DNA of 64,000 nucleotides from Actinomycetota bacterium (lineage in GTDB: Bacteria > Actinomycetota > Actinomycetes > S36-B12): NCBI GenBank assembly GCA_016717115.1, contig JADKGE010000011.1, forward strand, positions 1 to 64,000. The letters run 5' to 3'. The position numbers and the translations under genes are program-made. The notes beneath the pieces were generated by a model. That model did no database searches. It was not told the DNA's origin and saw only the letters and a program-made list of their open reading frames with translations. The first letter of the stretch is position 1, and each line of letters begins with the position of its first letter. Positions 1 through 8,393 of the stretch are shown here, one piece after another.

Positions 1-629
1 GGCTGTGCGACATCGTCGAGGCTGGGCTTGGTGACGCATCGGTACGGGCGCGGTGGGAGTCGGCCATCGAGCAGGGCGTGGATGCCGCCACTGCGCTGAT
101 CGACGCGACCCTGACCACCTGGCCACGGCGTGGCGGCTGGATGGTGCCGGACCCTGATCTGGGCCTCCCGAACTCCCAGGTCGTCAGGAGCGCAGCGTTC
201 CAGCAGTTCATGATCGGGGCCAACGACGTCAGCGAGTCGACCTACTACTTCACCGACACGGACGCCGCCGGGGACCTGCTCGACGGATCGGGGAACGCGA
301 CCTACCTGCTGCGGTTCGCAGGTCCCGACCTGCCGCCTCACCATCCCGGTGGGTACTGGTCGGTGACCATGTACGACGAGAACAGCCACCTGGTGGCGAA
401 CGACATCGACCGCTACGCGACTCGGGACAGCAGACCCGGCTTCGTCCGTGACGCGGACGGTGGCGCGACGATCACGATGTCGGCGGTCCTGCCCGAAGGC
501 CTCCCTGAGGCGAACTGGCTGCCCGCACCCGCAGGGCGATTCCGGCTCGGCCTACGGGTCTACTACCCGGGGGCCTCCGCGATCGACGGTGCCTGGCTGC
601 CGCCTGGGGTCGAGCGGCTCCCCTCATGA
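1..629 (+). CDS. DUF1254/DUF1214 family protein, 3' part (5' end outside window)
   Basis: The frame is open from the first complete codon (position 3), so the gene begins upstream of the window and only about 208 C-terminal residues are visible. They match the DUF1214 half of DUF1254/DUF1214 proteins: GGYWSVTMYDENSHLV, then NDIDRYA, and NWLPAPAGRFRLGLRVYYP near the end. The next gene carries the same elements in the same order, so the two are paralogues. The biochemical role of the family is not established. The stop overlaps the next start (ATGA), implying translational coupling. An internal GTG at 78 is not the likely start, because coding-like sequence continues upstream of it. Confidence 0.8.
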   Translation, partial: LCDIVEAGLGDASVRARWESAIEQGVDAATALIDATLTTWPRRGGWMVPDPDLGLPNSQVVRSAAFQQFMIGANDVSESTYYFTDTDAAGDLLDGSGNATYLLRFAGPDLPPHHPGGYWSVTMYDENSHLVANDIDRYATRDSRPGFVRDADGGATITMSAVLPEGLPEANWLPAPAGRFRLGLRVYYPGASAIDGAWLPPGVERLPS

Positions 630-1921
630 CGGTCGAAGCCACATCTCAGGAGGCATTCGTCTACGGCCTTCCCACTGTCGACATGTACCGGATCCTCCAC
701 GACTTCGCACTCGACCCCGCGTCGCCGGAGTTCAAGGCCCCTCTCAACGTGGTGGCTCACAGTCGCCGTCTGGCCGATCCGGACGACCTCTCGATCGTCG
801 CAATGAACGTCGACACCCCCTACTCCTACTGCTGGCTCGACCTGCGCGGCGGTCCGATGGTTCTCACCATGCCGGCGGTGGAGGACCGCCGATACATGTC
901 CGCCCAGCTGATCGACCTGTACACGTACATCGTCGGCTACGTGTCACCGCGCACCCACGGTATAGCGGGCGCAAGTGTCACCATCGTGGGGCCGCACCAC
1001 GCCCCCAGTAGCGACCACGGCATGGACGTCATGGAGTGCCCGACCGACCTGTGCCTCGTGCTCATCCGCACTCAGCTGTTCGACGAAGCGGACATGCCCA
1101 ACGTCGCGGCCCTGCAGGACAGGGTCTACGTGACGCCCCTGGCCGCGTGGCCGGACGCGGTGGCACCGGTTCCGCCCGGCAAGCCCCTCGTCCCTCCATC
1201 GCCGGTCGAGGTGCGCTCCGATCCGACGTCGGCATTCCTCTCCGTGCTGGACTGGATGCTCCGCCTGATGCCCGTCATTCCCGACGAGTCCGACGTCCGC
1301 CACCGCCTGGCCATGCTGGGCGTGGCCGGCAATCCTGCGCTGCCCTTCCACCCGGATTCCGAAGACGAGGAGGAACTGCTTGCCGGTCTTGCCGCAGGCC
1401 GCGACGAGGTGCTCGCGCGGATGGCCACCGTGCGATCCTCTGCCGAGCTGTTCGGAAGCAGGGCGCACTTCGCGGGTGACTACCTGTCCAAGGCAGCAGG
1501 GGCCTACCTCGGCATCCTGGGCAACTCAGCCGAGGAGTACCTCGGTGTCGGCTACCGCGCCGACGCCAACGGGAAGCCATTCGACGGGAGCACGGACTAC
1601 GCCATCACGTTTCCATCGGGAGGGCTGCCGCCGGTAGGCGCATTCTGGTCGATCACCGTGTACGACCATGCCCAGCACCTGTACCGCAACGAGCTCGACC
1701 GGTACGTCATCAGCAGCCGCCACGTCGAGCACATGAAGCGCGACGACGGGGCCTTGACCATCCGCGTCCAGCATCACCGCCCGATCGAGGACGAGGTCGC
1801 GAACTGGCTGCCCTGCCCCGCGGGTCCGTTCGGGTTGACGTTCCGCACCTACCTCCCCGGCCCGGCCATCCGCTCAGGCACCTGGACCGCGCCCCCCGTC
1901 ACACCGATCAGGAAGGCGTAG
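626..1921 (+). CDS. DUF1254 and DUF1214 domain protein
   Basis: A 431-residue protein with an N-terminal DUF1254 region (residues about 5-130; AFVYGLPTVDMYRIL, then NVDTPYSYCWLDLRGGPMVL) and a C-terminal DUF1214 region (about 320-425; FWSITVYDHAQHLYRNELDRY and NWLPCPAGPFGLTFRTYLP). No signal peptide or membrane segment is evident. It starts inside the stop codon of the preceding paralogue, so the pair is probably one transcript, and the GAP-family membrane gene follows after 3 nt. Family function is unknown; a link to envelope or lipid metabolism would be inference only. Length is normal for the two-domain family. Confidence 0.85.
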   Translation: MTVEATSQEAFVYGLPTVDMYRILHDFALDPASPEFKAPLNVVAHSRRLADPDDLSIVAMNVDTPYSYCWLDLRGGPMVLTMPAVEDRRYMSAQLIDLYTYIVGYVSPRTHGIAGASVTIVGPHHAPSSDHGMDVMECPTDLCLVLIRTQLFDEADMPNVAALQDRVYVTPLAAWPDAVAPVPPGKPLVPPSPVEVRSDPTSAFLSVLDWMLRLMPVIPDESDVRHRLAMLGVAGNPALPFHPDSEDEEELLAGLAAGRDEVLARMATVRSSAELFGSRAHFAGDYLSKAAGAYLGILGNSAEEYLGVGYRADANGKPFDGSTDYAITFPSGGLPPVGAFWSITVYDHAQHLYRNELDRYVISSRHVEHMKRDDGALTIRVQHHRPIEDEVANWLPCPAGPFGLTFRTYLPGPAIRSGTWTAPPVTPIRKA

Positions 1922-1924
1922 CCC

Positions 1925-2569
1925 GTGTCGACCTGGGCAGTGCTCGTACCGATGGCGATCGGTATCGCCATCAGCCCCGTTCCCCTCATCGAACTAATCC
2001 TCGTGCTGTTCTCCAAGCGGCGGCTCGTCAACAGCATCGCCTTCATACTCGCCCTACTGGTGTTCACGGCGGCTGCCGTGGCGATCGGCGCCGCCGGTAC
2101 CGACGCGGCAGATGGCAGCAGCAGTGACCCGAGCACGATCGTCAGCATCGTCTTCGCGGTGTTCGGCCTGCTGCTGCTGGTGATCGGCGTCAAGAACTGG
2201 CGCAACCGGACGGACACGTCGGAGCCGCCGATCCTCGCCACCATCGCGGGCCTCGGGCCAGCTGCGGTCGCTTTCCTCGCGCTCGGCGCGGTCTTCGTCA
2301 ACCCCAAGAACTTGCCGCTGCTTCTGGGCGCCGGCAGCACGATCGCCACAACCTCCTCCCCCGTGTGGTACGGCCTCGCCTTCGTCCTGCTGACGACGTT
2401 GCCGTACAGCGTCGCGGCCGGCTATTCGATCTTCGGGGGACCGTCGGCCGCCGCTCGACTCGACCGGATGCGCGCCTGGCTGATCGCCCGGAATCGCCTG
2501 ATCATGGGCATCGTCTGCGCGCTCCTCGGCCTGGTGCTTCTTGCCAAGGGCGTCGCCGGGATCTTCTAG
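1925..2569 (+). CDS. GAP (Sap-like) family membrane protein
   Basis: A 214-residue polytopic membrane protein with about six hydrophobic segments (roughly residues 3-27, 36-57, 70-90, 107-130, 145-168, 188-212) separated by short loops. The layout and the start WAVLVPMAIGIAISPVPLIE resemble the actinobacterial GAP/Sap family (related to mycobacterial proteins implicated in surface-lipid export), which looks like LysE transporters. The GTG start lies 3 nt after the DUF1254/DUF1214 gene, suggesting co-transcription. Substrate is unknown; family membership is inferred from topology and N-terminal sequence. Confidence 0.65.
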   Translation: MSTWAVLVPMAIGIAISPVPLIELILVLFSKRRLVNSIAFILALLVFTAAAVAIGAAGTDAADGSSSDPSTIVSIVFAVFGLLLLVIGVKNWRNRTDTSEPPILATIAGLGPAAVAFLALGAVFVNPKNLPLLLGAGSTIATTSSPVWYGLAFVLLTTLPYSVAAGYSIFGGPSAAARLDRMRAWLIARNRLIMGIVCALLGLVLLAKGVAGIF

Positions 2570-2616
2570 CTCGACCCTTGTCGGCGAGTGATTCGCCTCG
2601 CCCCCCTCGGCTTCCG

Positions 2617-3120
2617 TCAGTGGTTGACCATGCTCTTCACAGCCAGAACGGCGAGGACAGCCAGCACGACGAACACGACGTAGGTGATGGCACGGGGTCG
2701 GCTCACTGGTATCGATCGCGCGGCGAGATACCCGACGACCGCGACGAAGGCGAGCAGCAGCCCAGTGGCCAGAGGCAGGGCACCCGGACCGAACAGCACG
2801 ATCGGCACCACCGCCAAGGCCGTGACGAATGCGCCACCGGCCAGTTGAGCCATGAGCAACTGCGGCGCCTGCGGCTCGAGGCTGCCCACGGCCACGAGTC
2901 GGGAGGAGATCTTGAAGGCCACCTGATGGGCGAGCACGAGGCCGACGGACGTGAGCGCAACCGTCCAGGCAAGTGTGTCGCTCTGCTGAGCACTGTTCGG
3001 AAGGGCAGTCAGGAACGCAAGCTGGGAGAGGCTCACGTAGAGGGCCATCGTCACGGTCTCACGGACCACCTCGAGCTTGTGGGCGTGATCCTCGGCCGAC
3101 TCATCCCTTGCGGCGGTCAT
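2617..3120 (-). CDS. small four-helix integral membrane protein
   Basis: A 167-residue protein with a charged N-terminus (about 20 residues) and roughly four transmembrane segments, the last two ending in VVFVVLAVLAVLAVKSMVNH. I do not recognise a named family. The ATG is preceded by GAGG at about 8 nt spacing, a reasonable ribosome binding site. It starts 5 nt after the stop of the DUF2252 gene, so it is probably the last gene of the minus-strand set that begins with the AI-2E-type permease. Confidence 0.6.
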   Translation of the reverse strand: MTAARDESAEDHAHKLEVVRETVTMALYVSLSQLAFLTALPNSAQQSDTLAWTVALTSVGLVLAHQVAFKISSRLVAVGSLEPQAPQLLMAQLAGGAFVTALAVVPIVLFGPGALPLATGLLLAFVAVVGYLAARSIPVSRPRAITYVVFVVLAVLAVLAVKSMVNH

Positions 3121-3125
3121 TCTCG

Positions 3126-4521
3126 CTACCTCGTTATCGACGCCACGAGCGCGGCATGGTCCGCCTGTGTGATGTCCGCATATGCCGTGGCGAATGTGGC
3201 GACAGCCTCGTCGAACTCATCCGTGTCGCCCAGGTAGCCGCTGATCGTGGAGGCATCGCCGGCCCGAGCGTGCGCCCGTGCCAGGACGGCTCCGCACACG
3301 CGGGCGTAGTCGGTCAGTGCCTCCTTTCTGAGCAGCGTGGCATCGATGGAGCCCTTCAGGTCCTTCAGCTGGCGTACGTAGTAGTCGTGCGCCACCTCGT
3401 CGCCTGCTTCGAACCAGCCGAGGAACGGGTCGCCGGAAGCCTGAAGGACCCGTTGGCCCACGACGACGCGTTTGCCGGAATTGGCGAATCTGCTCTCTCC
3501 GAGGAAGGTTTCGAGGACGGAGGAGTTGGCCTGCTTGAGCTGCAGGAGCAGCCAGTCACCGTTCCCGGACTCCAGCAGGAGCACCCACGCACGCGTGCCC
3601 ACGCTCCCGACACCGACGACCTTGTGGGCAAGATCCACGAACGAGTAGCGCGACAGGAGGGCTATGCGGTCCGGGGCAAGGGACTGCAGGTAGCCCTCGT
3701 ACAGAGGCGCGAACCGCTCCACTGCCTCGTCGCGGTTCTCATCCGCAACAGGAACCAGCACCGGTGGCTGGGACCGGAATCTGCGACGGCCATCGCACCT
3801 CGGTGAGCTTGGCGAGGGCTGTGTCTCCGGTACTGCGGCGCGCCTTCTCACTGGCTTTCACGATGGCGCCCGACAGTGCGGTCTTGCGGGCGCGCTCCAG
3901 GAGGACGTCGACGTCCAGACGCGAGAACCAGACGTCCATGGTCCGCATGTCGCTGAGCCGGGCCATCGTCGAGCGATACGACTCAACCGCGGCGGCGGCC
4001 GCCCGCTGCGCGCCCTTCGGCTTCACGCCGTTGCCGCGCGCGGCAACAGCGATACTGGCCGCCAGCCTCTTGACGTCCCATTCGAACGGACCCGGCAGGG
4101 TCTCGTCGAAGTCGTTGAGGTCGAACACCAGGTTGCGCTCCGGGGTGGCGAACATGCCAAAGTTGGCCAAGTGCGCGTCACCGCAGAGCTGGGCGTTGAT
4201 GCCGCTGTTGGGCAACCGACTCAGGTCCGAAGCCATGATGGCGGCGGCCCCGCGCAGGAAAGCGAAGGGATCGGCGGCCATCCGCGCGTATCGCAGTGGG
4301 ATCAGGGACGGGTCTCGATCGGACTCCTGCGACTGCAGGATCGCTAGTGGGTCGGGGCGACCTGCCAAGGGCGGTCCCTCGGCATTGCTGGCCAGCGGAA
4401 CCACCTCGCGCTGCACCCGGCCGTCCGAGGCACGCTGATCGCGACTGGGCCGGCTGTGGGTGAAGAACGTCGCGGCGTCGATGTGGAATGCCGGCGCCGT
4501 TCGGTGATCCAGGGTCGTCAT
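3126..4521 (-). pseudogene. DUF2252 family protein, frameshifted
   Basis: Two overlapping minus-strand frames together make one DUF2252 protein of about 464 residues, the normal family length. The N-terminal part contains LCGDAHLANFGMF and FDLNDFDETLPGPFEWDVKRL, hallmark motifs that recall kinase-like phosphotransferase folds. The frame breaks after KLTEV near 3795, and the homologous continuation DGRRRF...PPVLVPV resumes in the next frame down to 3126. Removing one base near 3795 gives EVDGRRRF and restores a continuous protein. Either the gene is a recent pseudogene or the sequence has a one-base error. Its start overlaps the permease stop by 4 nt (ATGA), so it sits mid-operon. Confidence 0.8.
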
Positions 4522-5642
4522 GACGCCTCCATATCGTCGAGCGGGGAGTGGCCGTCACGCAGGTCCTCGCGGATCGCGAAGCGCTTCTGGTTGATCTCGC
4601 TCAAAGTGATGATCATCGCCGAGACGGGAATCGCGAGCAGGGCGCCCGCGACGCCGAACAGGGCGGCGCCGAACATGACCGAGGCGAACGCGACGGCAGG
4701 GTGAACGTCGACTGCCCTCGAACTGATCTTCGGCTCGATCGTCAAGTTCTCCACCTGCTGGTACAGCAGGGCCCAAGCGAGGGCGGCGAAGCCGATCCAT
4801 GGCGTCGGAGTGAGGAGCCCGACCAGCACGGGGAGGGCGATGGCGATGTAGGTGCCGATCGTCGGGACGAACTGCGCGACGACGCCGGTCCAGATGCCGA
4901 GCGCGAGCCAGGACGGCATGCCGATGAGGAGGAACACGATCGCGCTCGTGCTGCCGTTGATGAAGGCGAGGATGACACGCGCTCCGACGTAGCCGCCCAC
5001 CTTGCGCTCCGTCACGTCCCACACGTCCAGCGCCATCGGCTGACTACGCGGGGGGAACAAGGACGCGATGTACAAGCGGAAGCGGGGGCCGTCGGCGGAG
5101 AAGTAGAACGTGAAGAGCGCGAACGTGAACAGGGAGAAGACTCCACCTGCGACGGAGCCCAGAAGACTCAGCACGCCGCCAAGGACCTGCGTCGCGTACT
5201 GAGCAACCTGGCTCGGCTGGACATTCAGCTGGCTGAGGATGTCCGTCACGTTGTACTTGGTATTCATCTTCTGGTTCACCCAGTCGATGACCGATCGGAT
5301 GAGGTCGGGCAATCCCTGAAGCAGGTGTGCGACCTGCTCCACGAGGAGCTGGCCGAACGCGATGGTGAACACCACGACGAACAGGACCACTGCGCCCATC
5401 ACCAGGCCGGTCGCGAGCCCTCGTCGCATGCGCTTGGCCAGGGGCCGGACCGCGGGCTCCATGGCAATCGACGCGAACCATGCCATCAGCAGCGTGAAGA
5501 TGACGGTGCCGCCGTCACCGATCACGAACCGCAGGACGAGAAACACCGCAACGAGCGCGATGACCACGAATCCGACCTGCCAGATGTTGCGGGCATCAAG
5601 TCGGACGGTCGTCTCGGCGGCGCGTGGATTCGCATCGGTCAC
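4518..5642 (-). CDS. AI-2E family transporter (UPF0118-type permease)
   Basis: About 374 residues with eight or so transmembrane helices: a helical pair at residues 20-60, another near 70-100, a long soluble insertion (about 105-160), then a helix-rich C-terminal half with PTIGTYIAIALPVLVGLL and PKISSRAVDVHPAV, typical of the family. Members export small molecules or ions; the substrate here is unknown. I choose GTG 5642 because a TACCGT hexamer lies exactly 6 nt upstream, the leaderless pattern seen repeatedly in this window; ATG 5687 is the alternative. The gene is divergent from the LuxR regulator and overlaps the DUF2252 gene (ATGA). Confidence 0.8.
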   Translation of the reverse strand: MTDANPRAAETTVRLDARNIWQVGFVVIALVAVFLVLRFVIGDGGTVIFTLLMAWFASIAMEPAVRPLAKRMRRGLATGLVMGAVVLFVVVFTIAFGQLLVEQVAHLLQGLPDLIRSVIDWVNQKMNTKYNVTDILSQLNVQPSQVAQYATQVLGGVLSLLGSVAGGVFSLFTFALFTFYFSADGPRFRLYIASLFPPRSQPMALDVWDVTERKVGGYVGARVILAFINGSTSAIVFLLIGMPSWLALGIWTGVVAQFVPTIGTYIAIALPVLVGLLTPTPWIGFAALAWALLYQQVENLTIEPKISSRAVDVHPAVAFASVMFGAALFGVAGALLAIPVSAMIITLSEINQKRFAIREDLRDGHSPLDDMEAS

Positions 5643-5648
5643 GCCGTC

Positions 5649-5654
5649 ACGGTA
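5649..5654 (-). promoter_or_regulatory. -10 hexamer TACCGT, leaderless start of the AI-2E transporter
   Basis: TACCGT on the minus strand, then 6 nt (GACGGC), then GTG 5642. This spacing puts transcription initiation at or next to the start codon, and it decides the start chosen for the transporter. Confidence 0.5.
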
Positions 5655-5696
5655 GGAGCGGATGCGAACCCCGAAACTGGATGTCATCCTTGCCGG

Positions 5697-8345
5697 GTGA
5701 CATCGACCGGCGTACGGCGGCATCGACTTCGCGCCCCGACCCTCGGCCCCGCCATCGTCGCCCGGCCCCGCCTGACCGACGCGATTCGCGCGACGCCCCC
5801 CGGGGCCACCTGCCTGATCAGCGCCCCGGCCGGATACGGGGCGACCACCGCTCTCGCACAGGCGGTGTCTGCTCCCGATGATCGGGTCGCCTGGGTCGGC
5901 TTGGACCACCTCGATGCCGGAGACGGGCGCCTGTGGGCACAGGTCATCGCCGGGATCGAGACCGCGCTGGAGTCCCCGCTGGACTGGGCATTCCCCCTCG
6001 AGCGGATCGAGGCCGGCTACCTCGTGTCCGCTCTGATCGAATCCCTGCAGGACAGACCGCCCCTATGGATCGTCCTGGATGGGTTCGACGCACGTTGGCA
6101 CGGTGAGTACCTCGAGGACGTCTGTTACCTGTCGACGAATCTGCCCTCGAACGCCCGACTGGCGATCACCACCCACTTCGCCCCTGCCGTGTTTCGAATC
6201 GGTAGCCCACAGCCCGTGAACGTGATCGACCATGCGCAACTCGCACCGCGCTCTGAGGAGTCCGCCCGCATCCTTGAGCATCTGGTACCCGCCTTGGATG
6301 TCGAGGACGTCGACCGGCTTGTCTCCGCTGCAGACGGACTCACCGCGGCACTTGTGGCCGCCGGGGTCCGGGCGGCGGCACACCCCGGTGAGGATGCGAC
6401 CTCGTGGGTCATGGGGAGGGGCGCCCGAGCCCTGTTCGACCCGTGGCTGGAGGCGCTTCCCGCCGCGAGCCGAGACTTCCTGACGGACACCGTGATCCTC
6501 GACGAGCTCAATGCCGACCTGTGCGACGCCGTTCGCGCGTCGCGCGACTCGTCGACGCTACTCGACGAGCTCGACCATGCTGGCGCCGCGATCTTCGAGG
6601 CGACCGACCATCCGCGACGGACAGCGTTCGCCACCTGGCGGCGGCACCCTCTGCTGACGCAGGTCCTGCGTCATCACACCAGGGCCATCGACATGAGCGA
6701 CAAGCACTCGCGCGCGGCCACATGGTTCGAAGCCCAAGACGACGTCGAGCGCACCATGTCGCACCTGCTGTCCGCCGGCCGCCGGGAGGCGGCGGGCCGG
6801 TATCTGCGCAGCCGGGAGGACGATCTGATCGCTGCCGGACAGGCGGAGCGGGTGCTCCCCTGGTACAGCGAGTTCACGCAGGACGAGTGGGGCCTTCACG
6901 CGCTGCACCTGCTACGGCTGGGCTGGGGACGTGCCATGACGGGCGACCGGGTCGGGGCCGAGGTGGCGTCGCGCAAGCTGACGGACACGCTCACGTCCTT
7001 GCCGGAAGTGGTCTCCGGGGCGGCGATCCTCGAGACGTACGGAGTCGACAGCATCTCGCGGCTGGAGTTCGTCGGCGAAGCGCACCTGCTGCGCGCACAC
7101 GTCGCGTCGTTGTCCGCCGACACCGCAACGATGCTGACCGCCGCCCAGTACGCCGTCGAGTGCTTCGCCGGGCAGTCCGAGCGCAACTCCCATCAGGCCG
7201 CCCCGACTCATCTGGTGCGGGCGCTGCTGTGGTGCGGCGAAGTGAGTGCGGCGATACGCGAACTCGATCGACTCGAGGGTGTGCCGTTCCCGACGGACCT
7301 GATCCGTGAGGCCAGCCTGACCGGGCTGAGGGCGCAGTGCCAGATTGCCGCGGGACACGTCACTAGTGGGCGCCTGACTGCAGAGAGGTCGTTGGCGTGG
7401 CTCGCGTCGCAGGGTCTGTCTCCCCTCGGGGTCGGCCAGCACGGACTGATGACGGCCTACGCCCAGAGCCTGGCCGAGGCGGGCAATCTCGGGGAGGCGG
7501 AGAGCTCCCTGGAAGAAATCGCGCTGAGCGCCGCCGCACAGGTGCGGGTCGGGGATCAGGTGCACGCGCTAGCGGCACTGGCCCGCGTCCTGGTCACGCA
7601 CGGTGATCTCGCCCGTGCGCTGCGTACGGTGACCGAGGCACGACAGGCTCTGCTCTCCGCCACCCCCGGGAGCACGATGACGATCCCGCTAGTCGAGGTC
7701 GACGCACTGATTCGACTGGCGAACGGTGACAGGAGACGAGCGGAGCGACTGATTACAGCACTGCCCCCCGGCAACAGTCGCACCCTCCTGTGGGGACGGC
7801 TCGCCCTCACCAGCCCGTCAGCCGCCAGTGGTCGGATGCTCGAGACGATGAAACCGAGCACGCCGCGACAGGCTGCCGAGCGCCACCTCCTTCTGGCCGC
7901 CTTCGCCCTCGGCCGCAGCACCCGGCTGGCGGAGGGGCACCTGATCAAGGTCGCGGACATATGCGGGCCCAACGGCATGCTGCTCGCCTTCGCGGGCTCG
8001 TCGCACGAGCTCATCGACCTGGCCGACGCGACCGCTCGCCGCGAAGGCCACGACGACCTCGCGTCACTCGTCGCCGCCGTCCGCGCACTGACGGTCACCA
8101 CGAAGGCATCGACGACGGCCGGGTCGGACCTGAGCGCGCCGCCCTTGCCCGCCCCACTCAGTGCCGGCGAGATCGAGCTGCTCTCCCTGCTGCCGGGCCG
8201 GGACAGCAACGCCGAGATCGCGACCCGGCTCGGGGTCTCCGTCAACACGGTCAAGACCCGCCTCCAGCGCCTGTATAGGAAGCTGGGGGCGGAGGGACGC
8301 GACGACGCGATCGCCGTCGCGCGACGCCGGGGTCTGCTCCACTAG
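5697..8345 (+). CDS. large LuxR (MalT/LAL-like) regulator with degenerate P-loop
   Basis: An 882-residue regulator of the large ATP-binding LuxR architecture: an N-terminal STAND-type NTPase region (about 15-300), a central TPR-like helical region (about 330-800), and a C-terminal LuxR helix-turn-helix (about 815-880; GRDSNAEIATRLGVSVNTVK). The P-loop reads APAGYGATT (about 43-51) where the family has GYGKTT, so the catalytic Lys is Ala. A Walker B-like LWIVLDGFD remains. ATP hydrolysis is probably lost or altered (inference). I choose GTG 5697 because longer in-frame extensions run antisense through the divergent transporter. CATCCT lies 6 nt upstream, compatible with a leaderless start. The divergent transporter operon is a candidate target. 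Confidence 0.8.
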   Translation: MTSTGVRRHRLRAPTLGPAIVARPRLTDAIRATPPGATCLISAPAGYGATTALAQAVSAPDDRVAWVGLDHLDAGDGRLWAQVIAGIETALESPLDWAFPLERIEAGYLVSALIESLQDRPPLWIVLDGFDARWHGEYLEDVCYLSTNLPSNARLAITTHFAPAVFRIGSPQPVNVIDHAQLAPRSEESARILEHLVPALDVEDVDRLVSAADGLTAALVAAGVRAAAHPGEDATSWVMGRGARALFDPWLEALPAASRDFLTDTVILDELNADLCDAVRASRDSSTLLDELDHAGAAIFEATDHPRRTAFATWRRHPLLTQVLRHHTRAIDMSDKHSRAATWFEAQDDVERTMSHLLSAGRREAAGRYLRSREDDLIAAGQAERVLPWYSEFTQDEWGLHALHLLRLGWGRAMTGDRVGAEVASRKLTDTLTSLPEVVSGAAILETYGVDSISRLEFVGEAHLLRAHVASLSADTATMLTAAQYAVECFAGQSERNSHQAAPTHLVRALLWCGEVSAAIRELDRLEGVPFPTDLIREASLTGLRAQCQIAAGHVTSGRLTAERSLAWLASQGLSPLGVGQHGLMTAYAQSLAEAGNLGEAESSLEEIALSAAAQVRVGDQVHALAALARVLVTHGDLARALRTVTEARQALLSATPGSTMTIPLVEVDALIRLANGDRRRAERLITALPPGNSRTLLWGRLALTSPSAASGRMLETMKPSTPRQAAERHLLLAAFALGRSTRLAEGHLIKVADICGPNGMLLAFAGSSHELIDLADATARREGHDDLASLVAAVRALTVTTKASTTAGSDLSAPPLPAPLSAGEIELLSLLPGRDSNAEIATRLGVSVNTVKTRLQRLYRKLGAEGRDDAIAVARRRGLLH

Positions 8346-8393
8346 GCTCCCCGCGCGCGTTCGCACCTGCGCAGCGGATGTCGCGGTCTGTCA

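Noticed and set aside
4548..5696. N-terminal extension of the LuxR regulator to 1265 residues
   Set aside because: The extension is antisense to the AI-2E transporter and has no domain; the family architecture begins just after GTG 5697.
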